Assembly (NCBI RefSeq): GCF_000160035.2
Contig: NZ_KI535371.1
Coordinates: 1 to 64,000 of the forward strand
Length of the DNA: 64,000 nucleotides
Origin: Catonella morbi ATCC 51271
GTDB lineage: Bacteria > Bacillota > Clostridia > Lachnospirales > Lachnospiraceae
Reading direction: 5' to 3'
A program made the translations under genes and the position numbers. Below the pieces are notes generated by a model. That model was given only the letters and a program-made list of their open reading frames with translations, had not been told where the DNA came from and did not search any database. Positions 42,386-51,642 of the stretch are shown piece after piece; within the stretch, counting starts at the first letter, position 1, and each line of letters opens with the position of its first letter.

Positions 42386-43678
42386 CTACAATATCTCCCT
42401 AATCTTACCAACTAAATATAACGGAATATTAATTATTCTGCCATCTTCCCTATATCCTCTCTTGGAAAACCTTAAAGCATATTTTGGCTTATTATCTGCA
42501 ACATATCTTTTAAAAGACGGAGCAGACTTATCTTCACCTGCCTTTACTTCAATAGGAATAATATCAGTACCATATTGCATCACAAAGTCTATCTCTCCGG
42601 CTTTATCTGAATAATATCTTGGTTCTACATCAAACTGCCCATGAAGTTGCTGTAACACATAATTTTCAGTCAAAGCTCCCTTGAACTGATAATCTGCTTT
42701 CAAAAGAATTGCACTATTATCTATGCCAGCCATTTGTTTTAATAGCCCGGTATCAAATACAAAAAGTTTAAATTGATCTAACTTGTCGAAGGCAGAAAGA
42801 GGGTGTTCCATTTTAGAAACATTGTTAACTTTGTTAAGCATGCCTGCAGAAACCAGCCATTCTATAGCCTCTTCAAAATCTCTTGCTCTTGCGCCGTCAC
42901 GGACGGCACCATACATAAACTTCTCATTGGCCTTTGCAAGCTGTGAGACAATACTGCGAAAAACCATAAGTATGCGGCCGCTGTTAACCTTACCGTTATG
43001 CTTGGAAAAGTCATGTTCATAAAGTTCGATTAACTCCTGTTGAATACCTGCTATCTTTGCAGGATCTTTATATTTTAACCAAGAAGCCACACATTCGGGC
43101 ATTCCGCCTATTATAAGATAATTATTGTATATATCTAATAGGCTGTTATGAAAAATATCTTCAATATATTCTCCCTTTTGAATAGTCTTATAATACTCAA
43201 ATAGATTGGGACTGACCGCCTCAAGAAATTCATCAAAGGTAAGCGGATATATATTGAGAAGATTAACCATTCCCACAGGGTAAGATTTTGGTTTTGCAAG
43301 CAGTGTTCCAAGCAGACTTCCGGCAGCAATTACATGATATTCATTGGCTTTTTCTTTAAAATATTTGAGTGTATTAAGAGCTTCGGGGCATTCCTGAATT
43401 TCATCAAAAATGATTAAAGTGCTTTCGGCTAATATCTTTTCACCGGAAATCATTGATAATAATTCGATTATTCGGTGTGGATTCTTATTTATTTCAAAAA
43501 TAGACTTAAGTTCGTCATCTTCATCAAAGTTAAAATACACATAACTATTATAATAAGTTTTGCCAAACTCCTTCATTATCCATGTTTTGCCAACCTGTCT
43601 TGCACCTTTTAGAACCATGGGTTTTCGCTCTTCACTGTTTTTCCAGATTATCAGCTCTTGTAGGACATTCCGATTCAT
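42386..43678 (-). CDS. ATP-binding protein of the AAA_14/DUF4143 family
   Basis: A 430-residue P-loop protein: AAA_14 domain (about 1-190) with Walker A KGARQVGKTWIMKEF (about 24-38), Walker B STLIIFDEIQECPEAL (about 86-101), sensor AAGSLLGTLL, then a C-terminal DUF4143 domain (about 225-385) with GALTENYVLQQL, EIDFVMQYGTDIIPIEVKA, a nuclease-like EVK motif. Such proteins are frequent in anaerobes and often sporadic, with no settled function; roles with toxin or defence systems have been proposed. The start is set at 43678, where AAAGGCGGTGG lies upstream. Further-upstream frame to 44023 overlaps lysA and is not believed. Confidence 0.85.
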   Translation of the reverse strand: MNRNVLQELIIWKNSEERKPMVLKGARQVGKTWIMKEFGKTYYNSYVYFNFDEDDELKSIFEINKNPHRIIELLSMISGEKILAESTLIIFDEIQECPEALNTLKYFKEKANEYHVIAAGSLLGTLLAKPKSYPVGMVNLLNIYPLTFDEFLEAVSPNLFEYYKTIQKGEYIEDIFHNSLLDIYNNYLIIGGMPECVASWLKYKDPAKIAGIQQELIELYEHDFSKHNGKVNSGRILMVFRSIVSQLAKANEKFMYGAVRDGARARDFEEAIEWLVSAGMLNKVNNVSKMEHPLSAFDKLDQFKLFVFDTGLLKQMAGIDNSAILLKADYQFKGALTENYVLQQLHGQFDVEPRYYSDKAGEIDFVMQYGTDIIPIEVKAGEDKSAPSFKRYVADNKPKYALRFSKRGYREDGRIINIPLYLVGKIREIL

Positions 43679-43702
43679 ATACAAACCACCGCCTTTTAAT
43701 TT

Positions 43703-43779
43703 TAACACATTTTTCTTGATTAATAATATAAAAATAACACATTTTTCTGCGTTTTTCAATAAAAAATAACACATTTTTC
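43703..43779 (-). repeat. Three 13-bp direct repeats at 32-bp period upstream of the DUF4143 ATPase
   Basis: TAACACATTTTTC occurs at 43703-43715, 43735-43747 and 43767-43779, exactly 32 bp apart each time; between them lies variable AT-rich DNA. The first copy is 25 bases upstream of the ATPase start codon on the minus strand, where the element reads GAAAAATGTGTTA. The regular spacing (three helical turns) suggests cooperative binding of a protein, perhaps in control of the ATPase gene. Confidence 0.7.
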
Positions 43780-43951
43780 CAAACTTATAGATTCGACTTG
43801 TACCATTTAAGAAAAACAGGCATAACAAATTTGTAGAAGTCAATAAAAGTAGACGCAAAAAATATAAAAACATCCTGACAGGTTGACAAAACTTCCGTCT
43901 TATAATACCATATAGATATTGTATACAAGTATACCAACAACGGGAGGCTGT

Positions 43952-45208
43952 ATGAAAAAGATACCATTTGTAACCTTGGATGAAGTTAGAGAAACAGTAA
44001 AAACCTATCCGACACCTTTTCATATTTATGATGAAAAAGGGATTCGTGAAAATGCAAGAAATCTGAAAAAAGCATTTAGCTGGAACAAGGGATTTAAGGA
44101 ATATTTTGCGGTAAAGGCAACTCCTAATCCATATATATTAAGTATTCTTAAAGAGGAAGGCTGCGGAACGGACTGTTCATCTCTTACAGAGCTGATGATG
44201 AGTGAAGCCTGTGGGATAACAGGTGAGAATATCATGTTTTCTTCAAATGTTACCCCTGCCGAGGAATATGTTAAAGCAAGAGAGCTTGGGGCAATAATCA
44301 ACCTGGATGATATTACCCATATAGATTTTCTTAAAGAATGTGCCGGCATACCTGAAAAAATAAGCTGCCGTTATAATCCGGGCGGAGTATTTAAGGTAAG
44401 CAATGATATTATGGACAATCCGGGCGATGCCAAGTATGGTATGACAAAGGTGCAGATGTTTGAAGCGTTTACAAGACTTAAAGAGCTTGGAGTAAAGGAG
44501 TTCGGTATTCATTCATTTCTGGTAAGTAATACCGTTACAAATGATTATTATCCTATGCTTGCTGCTGAACTATTTAAGCTTGCAACCGAGCTGAAAGAGA
44601 AATGCGATGTACATATCAGCTTTATTAACCTTTCAGGCGGAGTAGGTATCCCTTACCGCCCTGAACAGGAGGCGAATGATATCTTTGTTATCGGAGAAGG
44701 GGTAAGAAAGGCTTTTGAAGAAATCCTTGTACCAAGCGGAATGGGAGATGTAAGTATTTTTACCGAGCTTGGAAGATTTATGCTTGCACCGTTTGGACAT
44801 CTTGTGACGAAGGCTGTACACGAAAAACATATTTACAAAGAATATATAGGAGTGGATGCCTGTGCGGCTAACCTTATGCGTCCTGCCATGTACGGAGCTT
44901 ATCATCATATAACTGTACTCGGTAAGGAAGCTGATAAAGCAGAGTTTAAATATGATGTGACAGGTTCGCTTTGTGAAAATAATGACAAATTTGCGATAGA
45001 TAGGATGCTCCCAAAGATTGATATGGGAGACTATCTGGTAATCCACGATACCGGAGCGCATGGATTTGCAATGGGATATAATTATAACGGAAGACTTAGG
45101 TCAGCAGAACTTTTAAAAACTGAAAACGGAGAAGTTAAGCTGATAAGAAGGGCAGAAACTCCTATGGATTATTTTGCCACTCTTGATTATCCGGGCTTAA
45201 AAAACTAA
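43952..45208 (+). CDS. lysA: Diaminopimelate decarboxylase
   Basis: A 418-residue PLP-dependent fold III decarboxylase. LysA makes lysine from meso-diaminopimelate. Motifs are YFAVKATPNPYIL with the PLP Lys (about 58), CGTDCSSLTELM, HSFLVSNTV, FINLSGGVGIPY (glycine-rich phosphate site), FTELGRFMLAPFG, and the C-terminal SLCENNDKF with the catalytic Cys-Glu pair and HDTGAHGFAMGYNYNGR. GGGAGG at 43941-43946 sets ATG 43952. It lies divergent to the ATPase gene. A related NspC-type activity is less likely because the LysA-like motifs are complete. Confidence 0.9.
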   Translation: MKKIPFVTLDEVRETVKTYPTPFHIYDEKGIRENARNLKKAFSWNKGFKEYFAVKATPNPYILSILKEEGCGTDCSSLTELMMSEACGITGENIMFSSNVTPAEEYVKARELGAIINLDDITHIDFLKECAGIPEKISCRYNPGGVFKVSNDIMDNPGDAKYGMTKVQMFEAFTRLKELGVKEFGIHSFLVSNTVTNDYYPMLAAELFKLATELKEKCDVHISFINLSGGVGIPYRPEQEANDIFVIGEGVRKAFEEILVPSGMGDVSIFTELGRFMLAPFGHLVTKAVHEKHIYKEYIGVDACAANLMRPAMYGAYHHITVLGKEADKAEFKYDVTGSLCENNDKFAIDRMLPKIDMGDYLVIHDTGAHGFAMGYNYNGRLRSAELLKTENGEVKLIRRAETPMDYFATLDYPGLKN

Positions 45209-45209
45209 C

Positions 45210-45238
45210 TTAAGCCTAAGCTTAAAAAATTTTTTTCA
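45210..45238 (+). terminator. Terminator after lysA
   Basis: TTAAGC/GCTTAA (45210-45225) followed by A5 and T7. A short stem; a second terminator-like hairpin follows at 45286-45350. Confidence 0.5.
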
Positions 45239-45265
45239 TTTTTTGTGATTTTTTTAGTTTAGGAC

Positions 45266-45292
45266 TAAAGTATTTGCAAAGTTAGCCGATAA
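45266..45292 (+). promoter_or_regulatory. Sigma-28 (FliA/SigD) promoter of flgM
   Basis: TAAA (45266-45269), 15 bases, GCCGATAA (45285-45292), a perfect match to the flagellar sigma-28 consensus. It starts the flagellar block. Confidence 0.9.
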
Positions 45293-45350
45293 ATAAATCA
45301 GAGATACTAATTAACTTTGGTAAGGAAATTTATTTATCGGTAATTTTTTT
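45286..45350 (+). terminator. Terminator-like hairpin overlapping the flgM promoter
   Basis: CCGATAAATAAAT (45286-45298) pairs perfectly with ATTTATTTATCGG (45328-45340), then TAATTTTTTT. The left arm contains the -10 box, so only read-through RNA from upstream would fold it; transcripts from the sigma-28 start near 45299 lack it. Confidence 0.6.
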
Positions 45351-45382
45351 ACACTAAATATGGTAAATGGAAGGTGACTGTT

Positions 45383-45658
45383 ATGAGAGTAGATACTTAC
45401 GGACAGATTTCAAATGCTTACAACGTGAGCAAAGCAAGAAAAACTGAGGCTGTTGCTAAAACAAGCAAGGGTAGTGATACTGTTGAAATCTCAAGTGCAG
45501 CTAAAACTTTTCAGGTTGCAAGGACAGCGGTAGCATCTGCTTCTGATGTTCGTGCGGATAAGGTTGCAAAGCTTAAAGCAGCAATCGAAGAAGGAAAGTA
45601 TTCTGTATCCGGTAAAGATATAGCTGATAAACTTGTTGAGAAATATTTTGCGGTATAA
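45383..45658 (+). CDS. flgM: Anti-sigma-28 factor FlgM
   Basis: A 91-residue small protein. FlgM holds sigma-28 inactive until the hook is finished and FlgM is exported. The N-terminus (MRVDTYGQISNAY) is unstructured-like; the C-terminal sigma-binding part has DTVEISSAAKTFQ, RADKVAKLKAAIEEGKYSVS and GKDIADKLVEKYF, the conserved family block. ATG 45383 is set by AAGGTG 6 bases upstream; the GTG at 45374 is within that ribosome site. Transcription by sigma-28 itself gives feedback. FlgN follows 36 bases on. Confidence 0.92.
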   Translation: MRVDTYGQISNAYNVSKARKTEAVAKTSKGSDTVEISSAAKTFQVARTAVASASDVRADKVAKLKAAIEEGKYSVSGKDIADKLVEKYFAV

Positions 45659-45694
45659 ACAGATAACTTTGGGCAGATTATAAGCGGAGGAGCT

Positions 45695-46207
45695 ATGGCA
45701 AGCTTAATCGAAGAACTGATTATGGTTCTGGGTGATGAGGAGAAAATCTATAGCGAGATTATTCCTATTGCCGAGAAGAAAACCCAGATAATTGTGAACA
45801 ATGACCTCCAGTCTTTAAACAGCATAACTGAGGAAGAGCAGGAATTATTAGGCAAAATCAGTAAGCTGGAAAAGAAAAGACAGGAGGTCATTCGCAATAT
45901 TGGGATAGTAATGAATAAGAAGGAAAGCGAACTGAATTTCGTTACTATTATTGAATTGTTGGATGGACAGGAAAAAGAACAGGAAGAGTTAAGAAAGCTT
46001 CATGACAAGCTTAAAAGAACTATTGATGTTCTGTCCACGTTAAATGAGAGAAATCAAATGTTAATCAAACAGTCTTTGGAAATGATTGATTTTGATATAA
46101 ATTTAATGCAAAGTCTCAGAACTTCACCGGGAGTCGGACAGTATAATATTGCTTCCGAAGTGGAGATGCAGGGAATGAAAAGCGGAATGTTTGATGCGAA
46201 GAGTTGA
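45695..46207 (+). CDS. flgN: Flagellar export chaperone FlgN
   Basis: A 170-residue coiled-coil protein of the FlgN family (PF05130), cytosolic chaperone for the hook-filament junction proteins FlgK and FlgL. It is nearly all helical, with heptad patterns from about 15 to 140 (IIPIAEKKTQIIVNNDLQSL, ELLGKISKLEKKRQEVI, LRKLHDKLKRTIDVL). Its C-terminal SEVEMQGMKSGMFDAKS tail is typical. It lies between flgM and flgK, as in other Clostridia. GGAGGAG lies 5 bases before the ATG. Confidence 0.9.
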   Translation: MASLIEELIMVLGDEEKIYSEIIPIAEKKTQIIVNNDLQSLNSITEEEQELLGKISKLEKKRQEVIRNIGIVMNKKESELNFVTIIELLDGQEKEQEELRKLHDKLKRTIDVLSTLNERNQMLIKQSLEMIDFDINLMQSLRTSPGVGQYNIASEVEMQGMKSGMFDAKS

Positions 46208-46228
46208 TAATAGTCTGGGAGATAAGAT

Positions 46229-48130
46229 ATGGGTTTAATGACGAGTTTCGGCGTAGGAGTTTCAGGGTTAAATGCGGCTCAGAACTCCTTAAATGCTACT
46301 GCACATAACATTACAAATGCAGATACAAAGGGCTATGTACGTCAACAGGTGTTGACTGTTGATAAAGAATATGCAAAAACAGCAACTGTCAGAGGAATGG
46401 ACCAGACAGGGCATGGAACAATTATAGATAAAATAAGACAGCTCAGAGACAGGTTTCTTGATGCTGCCTACAGAAAAGAATCAGGAAGACACGGCTTCTA
46501 TCAGGCTCAGGCTGAAGCTATAACTGAGGTAGAGAATCTCTTCGGAGAACTGGAGGGAACTACTTTTCAGAGCTCGATGGAAGGGCTTTGGAAGGCGGTA
46601 CAGGAACTCCAGAAAGAGCCTGAAAGTAAAGTGGCAAGAACTGCTTTGGTTGAGACTGCCAATACTTTTATAGAACGCTGTCAGAGTATAAGTACACAGC
46701 TTAAAAGCTTTAGTCAGGATCTTAATCTCAAAGTTAAAAATACAGTTGACCGGATAAATACCATAGGTAAAAGAATAGACGAACTAAATACTTTAATCCG
46801 TAAAGAAGAGGCGGGTGAGCAGGAAGCCAATGACTACAGAGATGAACGTAATAAGTTATTGGATGAACTTGGCGGCTATGTGAAAATGAGTTATAAGGAA
46901 GTGCGTGATGGTACTATACTTGTAACTGTTGAGGGCACCCAGTTTGTGACTGAGTTCGGTGTAAATGAAATAGGTCTTAAGACTACCGATGACGGACTTA
47001 ATCTCCATACACCGGTATGGAATTTTGATACAAATGATGATGGTGAACCGAGAGAAGTATTTAATTTTTCTGTTCCGCCTACAGCAGCGGCAGATACAGA
47101 TATAGGCTCACTTAAGGGCTTGCTTCTGTCAAGAGGAACTCAGGGAAGGTATACGGATATTCCGGTACAGCCAAAACCTGAGGATTATGAGAATGGCGAA
47201 GAAGATGAATACTATATAAGTGCAATGAGGGCTTTTGAAGAGGCAAAAACAAACTACAACAATAGAACAGCACCATCTCTTCTAACCAACACAGAAGCAC
47301 AGTTCGACCAACTGATACATGGACTTACCACCATGATTAATGATGTACTTGCACCAAACCTTACAGCCACCTGGACAGATGGCGGAACACCGATTTGGAG
47401 AAATTCGGAAGGAAAAATCCTGGAGGGAGATGAAATTCCTCCTATAGATATAGATGACCTGGATGAGTACAAAATAGAAGAAAAAGACGCACTCGGTAAG
47501 CCAACGGGAAGATATAAGGTATCTATTCTTGATACTAAAAATGCTCCTGTAAGTTCAGACAGCTCAAAGACACCGGGGAATGCGCTTTTTGAGAGGAAAA
47601 GCAGACCTCGTTATAAGGAGCTGGACTTAGAAATGGATGGAAAAAAGGTAATGCTCTACAACAGTGAGGATTACGATCCAAACAATGAGGATTCAAAATA
47701 TTCCATGTACTCAATGGGAGAATTGGAAGTAAATAAAAATATAAGGGAGAATGTTTCCCTCATTCCTTTAAGCTACAATACAAACACAGGTGACTACAGT
47801 ATGGATACGGCTGCAAAACTTAATAAGATATGGGATAAGAAATTTGCGGTATTAAATCCAAATACTTTAACCAAGAATGACATTATGGAATACTACACAT
47901 CATTTACTTCTGAGATTGCCAATACAGGTCACACACGTAAAGCTCTTGCAAAGAGCCAGGATGTAACCAAGACAAGTGTTGATAATCAGAGACAGCAGGT
48001 ACTTGGAGTATCATCGGATGAAGAGCTTACACATATGATTAAATTTCAGCAGGCCTTTAATGCAGCTTCCAGGTATATAACTGTTATAGATGAGATGCTT
48101 GAACATGTGGTTACAAGACTTGGAAGCTAA
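46229..48130 (+). CDS. flgK: Flagellar hook-associated protein 1 (FlgK), copy A
   Basis: A 633-residue hook-filament junction protein. The N-terminal D0/D1 has GVGVSGLNAAQNSLNATAHN and ITNADTKGYVRQQV; the C-terminal SVDNQRQQVLGVSSDEEL and FQQAFNAASRYITVIDEML forms the other half of the coiled coil. The middle (about 260-540) is variable and carries a proline- and acid-rich insertion. It is exported through the flagellar secretion system with help from FlgN. It lies directly before a second FlgK-like gene. GGGAGATAAG precedes the ATG. Confidence 0.93.
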   Translation: MGLMTSFGVGVSGLNAAQNSLNATAHNITNADTKGYVRQQVLTVDKEYAKTATVRGMDQTGHGTIIDKIRQLRDRFLDAAYRKESGRHGFYQAQAEAITEVENLFGELEGTTFQSSMEGLWKAVQELQKEPESKVARTALVETANTFIERCQSISTQLKSFSQDLNLKVKNTVDRINTIGKRIDELNTLIRKEEAGEQEANDYRDERNKLLDELGGYVKMSYKEVRDGTILVTVEGTQFVTEFGVNEIGLKTTDDGLNLHTPVWNFDTNDDGEPREVFNFSVPPTAAADTDIGSLKGLLLSRGTQGRYTDIPVQPKPEDYENGEEDEYYISAMRAFEEAKTNYNNRTAPSLLTNTEAQFDQLIHGLTTMINDVLAPNLTATWTDGGTPIWRNSEGKILEGDEIPPIDIDDLDEYKIEEKDALGKPTGRYKVSILDTKNAPVSSDSSKTPGNALFERKSRPRYKELDLEMDGKKVMLYNSEDYDPNNEDSKYSMYSMGELEVNKNIRENVSLIPLSYNTNTGDYSMDTAAKLNKIWDKKFAVLNPNTLTKNDIMEYYTSFTSEIANTGHTRKALAKSQDVTKTSVDNQRQQVLGVSSDEELTHMIKFQQAFNAASRYITVIDEMLEHVVTRLGS

Positions 48131-48164
48131 AAGGCTTCCGTTAATATTAAGATAGGAGACAGAT

Positions 48165-50021
48165 ATGCCATCAACATTTTTTGGATTAGATATAGGTACT
48201 ACGGGACTTCATACCTACCAGGCGGCGCTTAACAATACTGCGCATAATATTACAAATGCAAAAACCGAAGGCTACAGCCGTCAGCAGGTTAACCGTCAGG
48301 CAAAGGATCCGATTGCTATAGCACAGCGTTACGGAATGGTGGGAACAGGTGTTATTGCCAATAAAATTTCCCAGATAAGAGATGAGTACTATGATTTAAA
48401 ATACCGCACAGCCAATACTGTTAACGGTGCATATGAGTCAAGGACATATTATCTGAAAAATATCCAAAATTTTCTGAATGAAATAAAAGATGGCGGGTTT
48501 AATACTAATTTTAAAAACCTTTTTAACGGCATGTCTGAGGTTGAGAAGGATCCAAGGAGTAAATCTGCCAGAGCTCAGATGGTGAATCAGGCTTATGCGC
48601 TTACAGAATACTTCAACAATCTGTCAGAAAATTTGAAAAATACCCAGAATGAGGTAAATTTTAATATTAAAAATACCGTAGATACTATTAATTCCTATGC
48701 AGACCAGATAGCTACACTGACCAAGCAAATCAACATGATTGAGGTAAGCGGAGGCTTTGCAAATGATTTACGCGATCAGCGTAACCTTTTGGTAGATAAA
48801 CTTTCAGAACTTGCCGATGTAAGTGTAAAAGAAGAGAGAATAGGCGAAGAATTAAGCGGAAGCCTCTCCGGTGTTACTACATACACAGTTAAGATAAACG
48901 GAGGTTATCTGGTAAATAATTACAGAGCCAACAGGATTGAAACTGTTCCAAGAAATTATAAAAGCAATATAAATGATGTGGAAGGGCTTTACGATCTTAA
49001 GTGGTCGGACGGTCAGAACTTCTCTACACATAACAGCCATCTCGGCGGCAAACTCGGAGCTTTGTTTGAAATGCGTGACGGCAATAACAGGGCATCTCTC
49101 AGATGTAATGTGAAAGAGGCATCGGAAGGAGATACCGAGCTTACTTTGGAAGACACCAATATAAACAGTGTGGAAGCTATGAATTTCCCTCCAAAGGGGA
49201 GGATTACCGTTGGCGGTGAGGAATACGAATATACAGGCTTTGAAGTAAAAATAGAAAAAGATCCTGATACAGGGAAAGATAAGTTTAAATATATTTTTAA
49301 GCTCAAGGAAGATAAGCCTATAACCAAGGATATAACCGAGGATGATAAGATAGTGGCGAAGATAGGTGAACAGGTTAACTTCAAGGGAATTCCTTACTAT
49401 ATGGATCAGATAAATAATTTTGTAAGAAAATTTTCTAAAGAGTTTAACGAAATCCATAAGACCGGAGAAGACTTAGACGGAAACAAGGGAGCTGACTTCT
49501 TTACCGGTGTAGATGAAGTGACAGGCGAGAACTATAAGTTCAAAGTACCGGGCACCTTAGACGAAGACGGAAATGAAGTGACCGAGTTTTCTTCGGAAGA
49601 TGAGACCTACTATAGGATAACTGCACATAATTATTCGGTTGCAAGAACATTTAAGGAAAATCCGAGTCTTATTGCGGCAGCAAAAACTATTTCTGATGGT
49701 GTTGAAAATACTGAAGTTATGAAGAAACTGGAAAATCTTCAAAAGGACAGAACAATGTTTGACCAGGGTAAACCTGAGGAATTTTACCAGTCATTGACAT
49801 CTGATATAGGTGTGGATACAAAGACTGCCGAAACATTTTCAACAAATCAGGATAAGATGGTTAAGGCAATTAATAACCAGAGACTTTCCATCTCCGGAGT
49901 TGATAATGATGAAGAAGCGATGGATCTGGTAAAATTTAAGAATTGTTACAACCTTTCGGCTAAAGTAATTACGGTAATGAACGAAATATATAATAAGTTA
50001 ATTAATGAAATGGCAGTGTAA
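48165..50021 (+). CDS. flgK: Flagellar hook-associated protein 1 (FlgK), copy B
   Basis: A 618-residue paralog of the gene before it. It has GLDIGTTGLHTYQAALNNTA and HNITNAKTEGYSRQQV at the N-terminus, and NNQRLSISGVDNDEEAMDLV and the YNLSAKVITVMNEIYNKLI end. The two FlgK copies differ greatly in the middle domain. Possibly one is the true junction protein and the other a variant, or the two form a layered junction; tandem flgK genes occur in some Lachnospiraceae. AGGAGACAG precedes the ATG. Confidence 0.9.
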   Translation: MPSTFFGLDIGTTGLHTYQAALNNTAHNITNAKTEGYSRQQVNRQAKDPIAIAQRYGMVGTGVIANKISQIRDEYYDLKYRTANTVNGAYESRTYYLKNIQNFLNEIKDGGFNTNFKNLFNGMSEVEKDPRSKSARAQMVNQAYALTEYFNNLSENLKNTQNEVNFNIKNTVDTINSYADQIATLTKQINMIEVSGGFANDLRDQRNLLVDKLSELADVSVKEERIGEELSGSLSGVTTYTVKINGGYLVNNYRANRIETVPRNYKSNINDVEGLYDLKWSDGQNFSTHNSHLGGKLGALFEMRDGNNRASLRCNVKEASEGDTELTLEDTNINSVEAMNFPPKGRITVGGEEYEYTGFEVKIEKDPDTGKDKFKYIFKLKEDKPITKDITEDDKIVAKIGEQVNFKGIPYYMDQINNFVRKFSKEFNEIHKTGEDLDGNKGADFFTGVDEVTGENYKFKVPGTLDEDGNEVTEFSSEDETYYRITAHNYSVARTFKENPSLIAAAKTISDGVENTEVMKKLENLQKDRTMFDQGKPEEFYQSLTSDIGVDTKTAETFSTNQDKMVKAINNQRLSISGVDNDEEAMDLVKFKNCYNLSAKVITVMNEIYNKLINEMAV

Positions 50022-50069
50022 ATTAAAGTATTTGCACAAGCTTTATATATGTAGAAAGGACTTAAGGCT

Positions 50070-51596
50070 ATGATGAGAGTTACCAACCAGATAATGACGA
50101 ACAATACTCTTGCTAACATAAATACCAATAAGTTAAATCTGATGAAAATAGAGGAGCAGTATGAGACAGGCAAGAAGATACAGCGTCCTTCGGATGATCC
50201 TGTGGTAGCGATAAGAGCATTGAAACTCCGTAATAATCTTACAGAAATCAACCAGTACTTTAAGAAGAATGTTCCGGATGCAAAAAGCTGGATTCAGGTA
50301 ACAGAAAGTGCGCTTACTCAGGTTACTGACATTTGTACTACCCTTCATGGTCTTGCAGATCAGGGGGCTAACGGAACTTTAACATCTACGGACCGTACCA
50401 GCATAATGAAGACTATGCAGCAATACAGGCAGCAGATTTACCAGGAAGGTAATGCGAATTATGCAGGCAGATATGTATTCACAGGTTACAAGACAGATAC
50501 CAGTCTTACTTATTTAAATGATGATAAGAGCAAGCAATATACCATAACCGAAGAGTTTGATAAAACTGCAATCAAGACTAATTTACGCACCTACGGAGGC
50601 TATTCGGTAAAAGATTATGAGCCGGGCGGTGCCAATGAATTCTCAGAGCATCCTGAAAATCAGGAGATAAGTTATCTCAGGCTTGCATATAAAAAACTGG
50701 ATGCAGCCGCAGATGGCTATCCTAAGCTTACATATAAGGATGAGGATGGAAACGAAGGTGACATAGATATTACTTCAACCGACGAAAACGGAGAAACAAT
50801 TACATCAAATAGTCCGGATGCATATAAAAAGCCTGATAGCGGTGCAAAGTATATTGCAGATACAGGAGAGCTAATTCTTTCGGATGAGGCAGCCGAGCAA
50901 TTAAAAAATTCAAAGGGATTCAATGTAGAGTATAATAAAACTGAGTTTTCAAACGGTGATGTTCGTCCTGAACATTATTTTAACTGTAAAGCGACACCGC
51001 TTGATGAAGACGGCAATCCTGTAGATGATGAAAGCAAGATTATTAACTATAAAAAAGAAGATCAGGATATAGAATATGAAGTAAGCTTTAATCAACGCTT
51101 ACAGATTAATACTCAGGCAAAAGATGCACTTTCGCACGATCTCGGAAGGGAGCTTGATGGTATTCTTGCAAGTATTGAGGATGTGAATCTTGTAGAAAAT
51201 AAATTGAAAGAAGTTGATAAACTTATAAGTAATACAAGCGATGCTACAGATTTGGCAAGCCTGAAGCGCCTGAAAGAGCAGATAAATACTGAGCTTACCC
51301 TTAAACAGAAGGTTATGCAGGAAAGATTTTCACAGTCTCTTGACAGTATTAAAAACTACCAGAATGTTGTAAATAAGAATATAGCAGATTTAGGAAGTCG
51401 TGATGCTAGACTTGAGCTTACGGAACAGAGACTTTCAGGGCAGACAGATGACTTTAAAGATCTTATGTCAAACAATGAAAATGCGGACCTTGCTGAGACA
51501 ATTATTAATTTTAATGCACAGAAAGTTATATATAATGCTTCTCTTCAGGCGGGAGCAAAGGTGGTACAGAATACATTGTTGGACTTCTTGAGATAA
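50070..51596 (+). CDS. flgL: Flagellar hook-associated protein 3 (FlgL)
   Basis: A 508-residue junction protein. The N-terminal MRVTNQIMTNNTLANINTNK and GKKIQRPSDDPVVAIRALKL match FlgL; the C-terminal end has LSGQTDDFKDLMSNNENADL and INFNAQKVIYNASLQ. A central insertion (about 165-335) is rich in acidic residues and unlike the usual size (about 300-400), so the protein is long for the family. The start could be ATG 50070 or 50073 (AAAGGAC upstream). It is exported with FlgN. Confidence 0.92.
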   Translation: MMRVTNQIMTNNTLANINTNKLNLMKIEEQYETGKKIQRPSDDPVVAIRALKLRNNLTEINQYFKKNVPDAKSWIQVTESALTQVTDICTTLHGLADQGANGTLTSTDRTSIMKTMQQYRQQIYQEGNANYAGRYVFTGYKTDTSLTYLNDDKSKQYTITEEFDKTAIKTNLRTYGGYSVKDYEPGGANEFSEHPENQEISYLRLAYKKLDAAADGYPKLTYKDEDGNEGDIDITSTDENGETITSNSPDAYKKPDSGAKYIADTGELILSDEAAEQLKNSKGFNVEYNKTEFSNGDVRPEHYFNCKATPLDEDGNPVDDESKIINYKKEDQDIEYEVSFNQRLQINTQAKDALSHDLGRELDGILASIEDVNLVENKLKEVDKLISNTSDATDLASLKRLKEQINTELTLKQKVMQERFSQSLDSIKNYQNVVNKNIADLGSRDARLELTEQRLSGQTDDFKDLMSNNENADLAETIINFNAQKVIYNASLQAGAKVVQNTLLDFLR

Positions 51597-51642
51597 GATA
51601 TAAATAATAAAGACTGATTTTAGAAAAGAAAGAGGTGGAAGT

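Noticed and set aside
43703-43779. CRISPR-like regular spacing
   Set aside because: Repeats are only 13 bp with three copies and no cas genes; more like operator repeats.
43679-44023. N-terminal extension of the DUF4143 ATPase
   Set aside because: It overlaps lysA and the 13-bp repeats and has no homology to the family.
44633-45061. 142-codon minus-strand open frame
   Set aside because: Antisense of lysA; composition unlike a protein.
48852-49457. 201-codon minus-strand open frame
   Set aside because: Antisense shadow of flgK copy B, with no ribosome site or family features.
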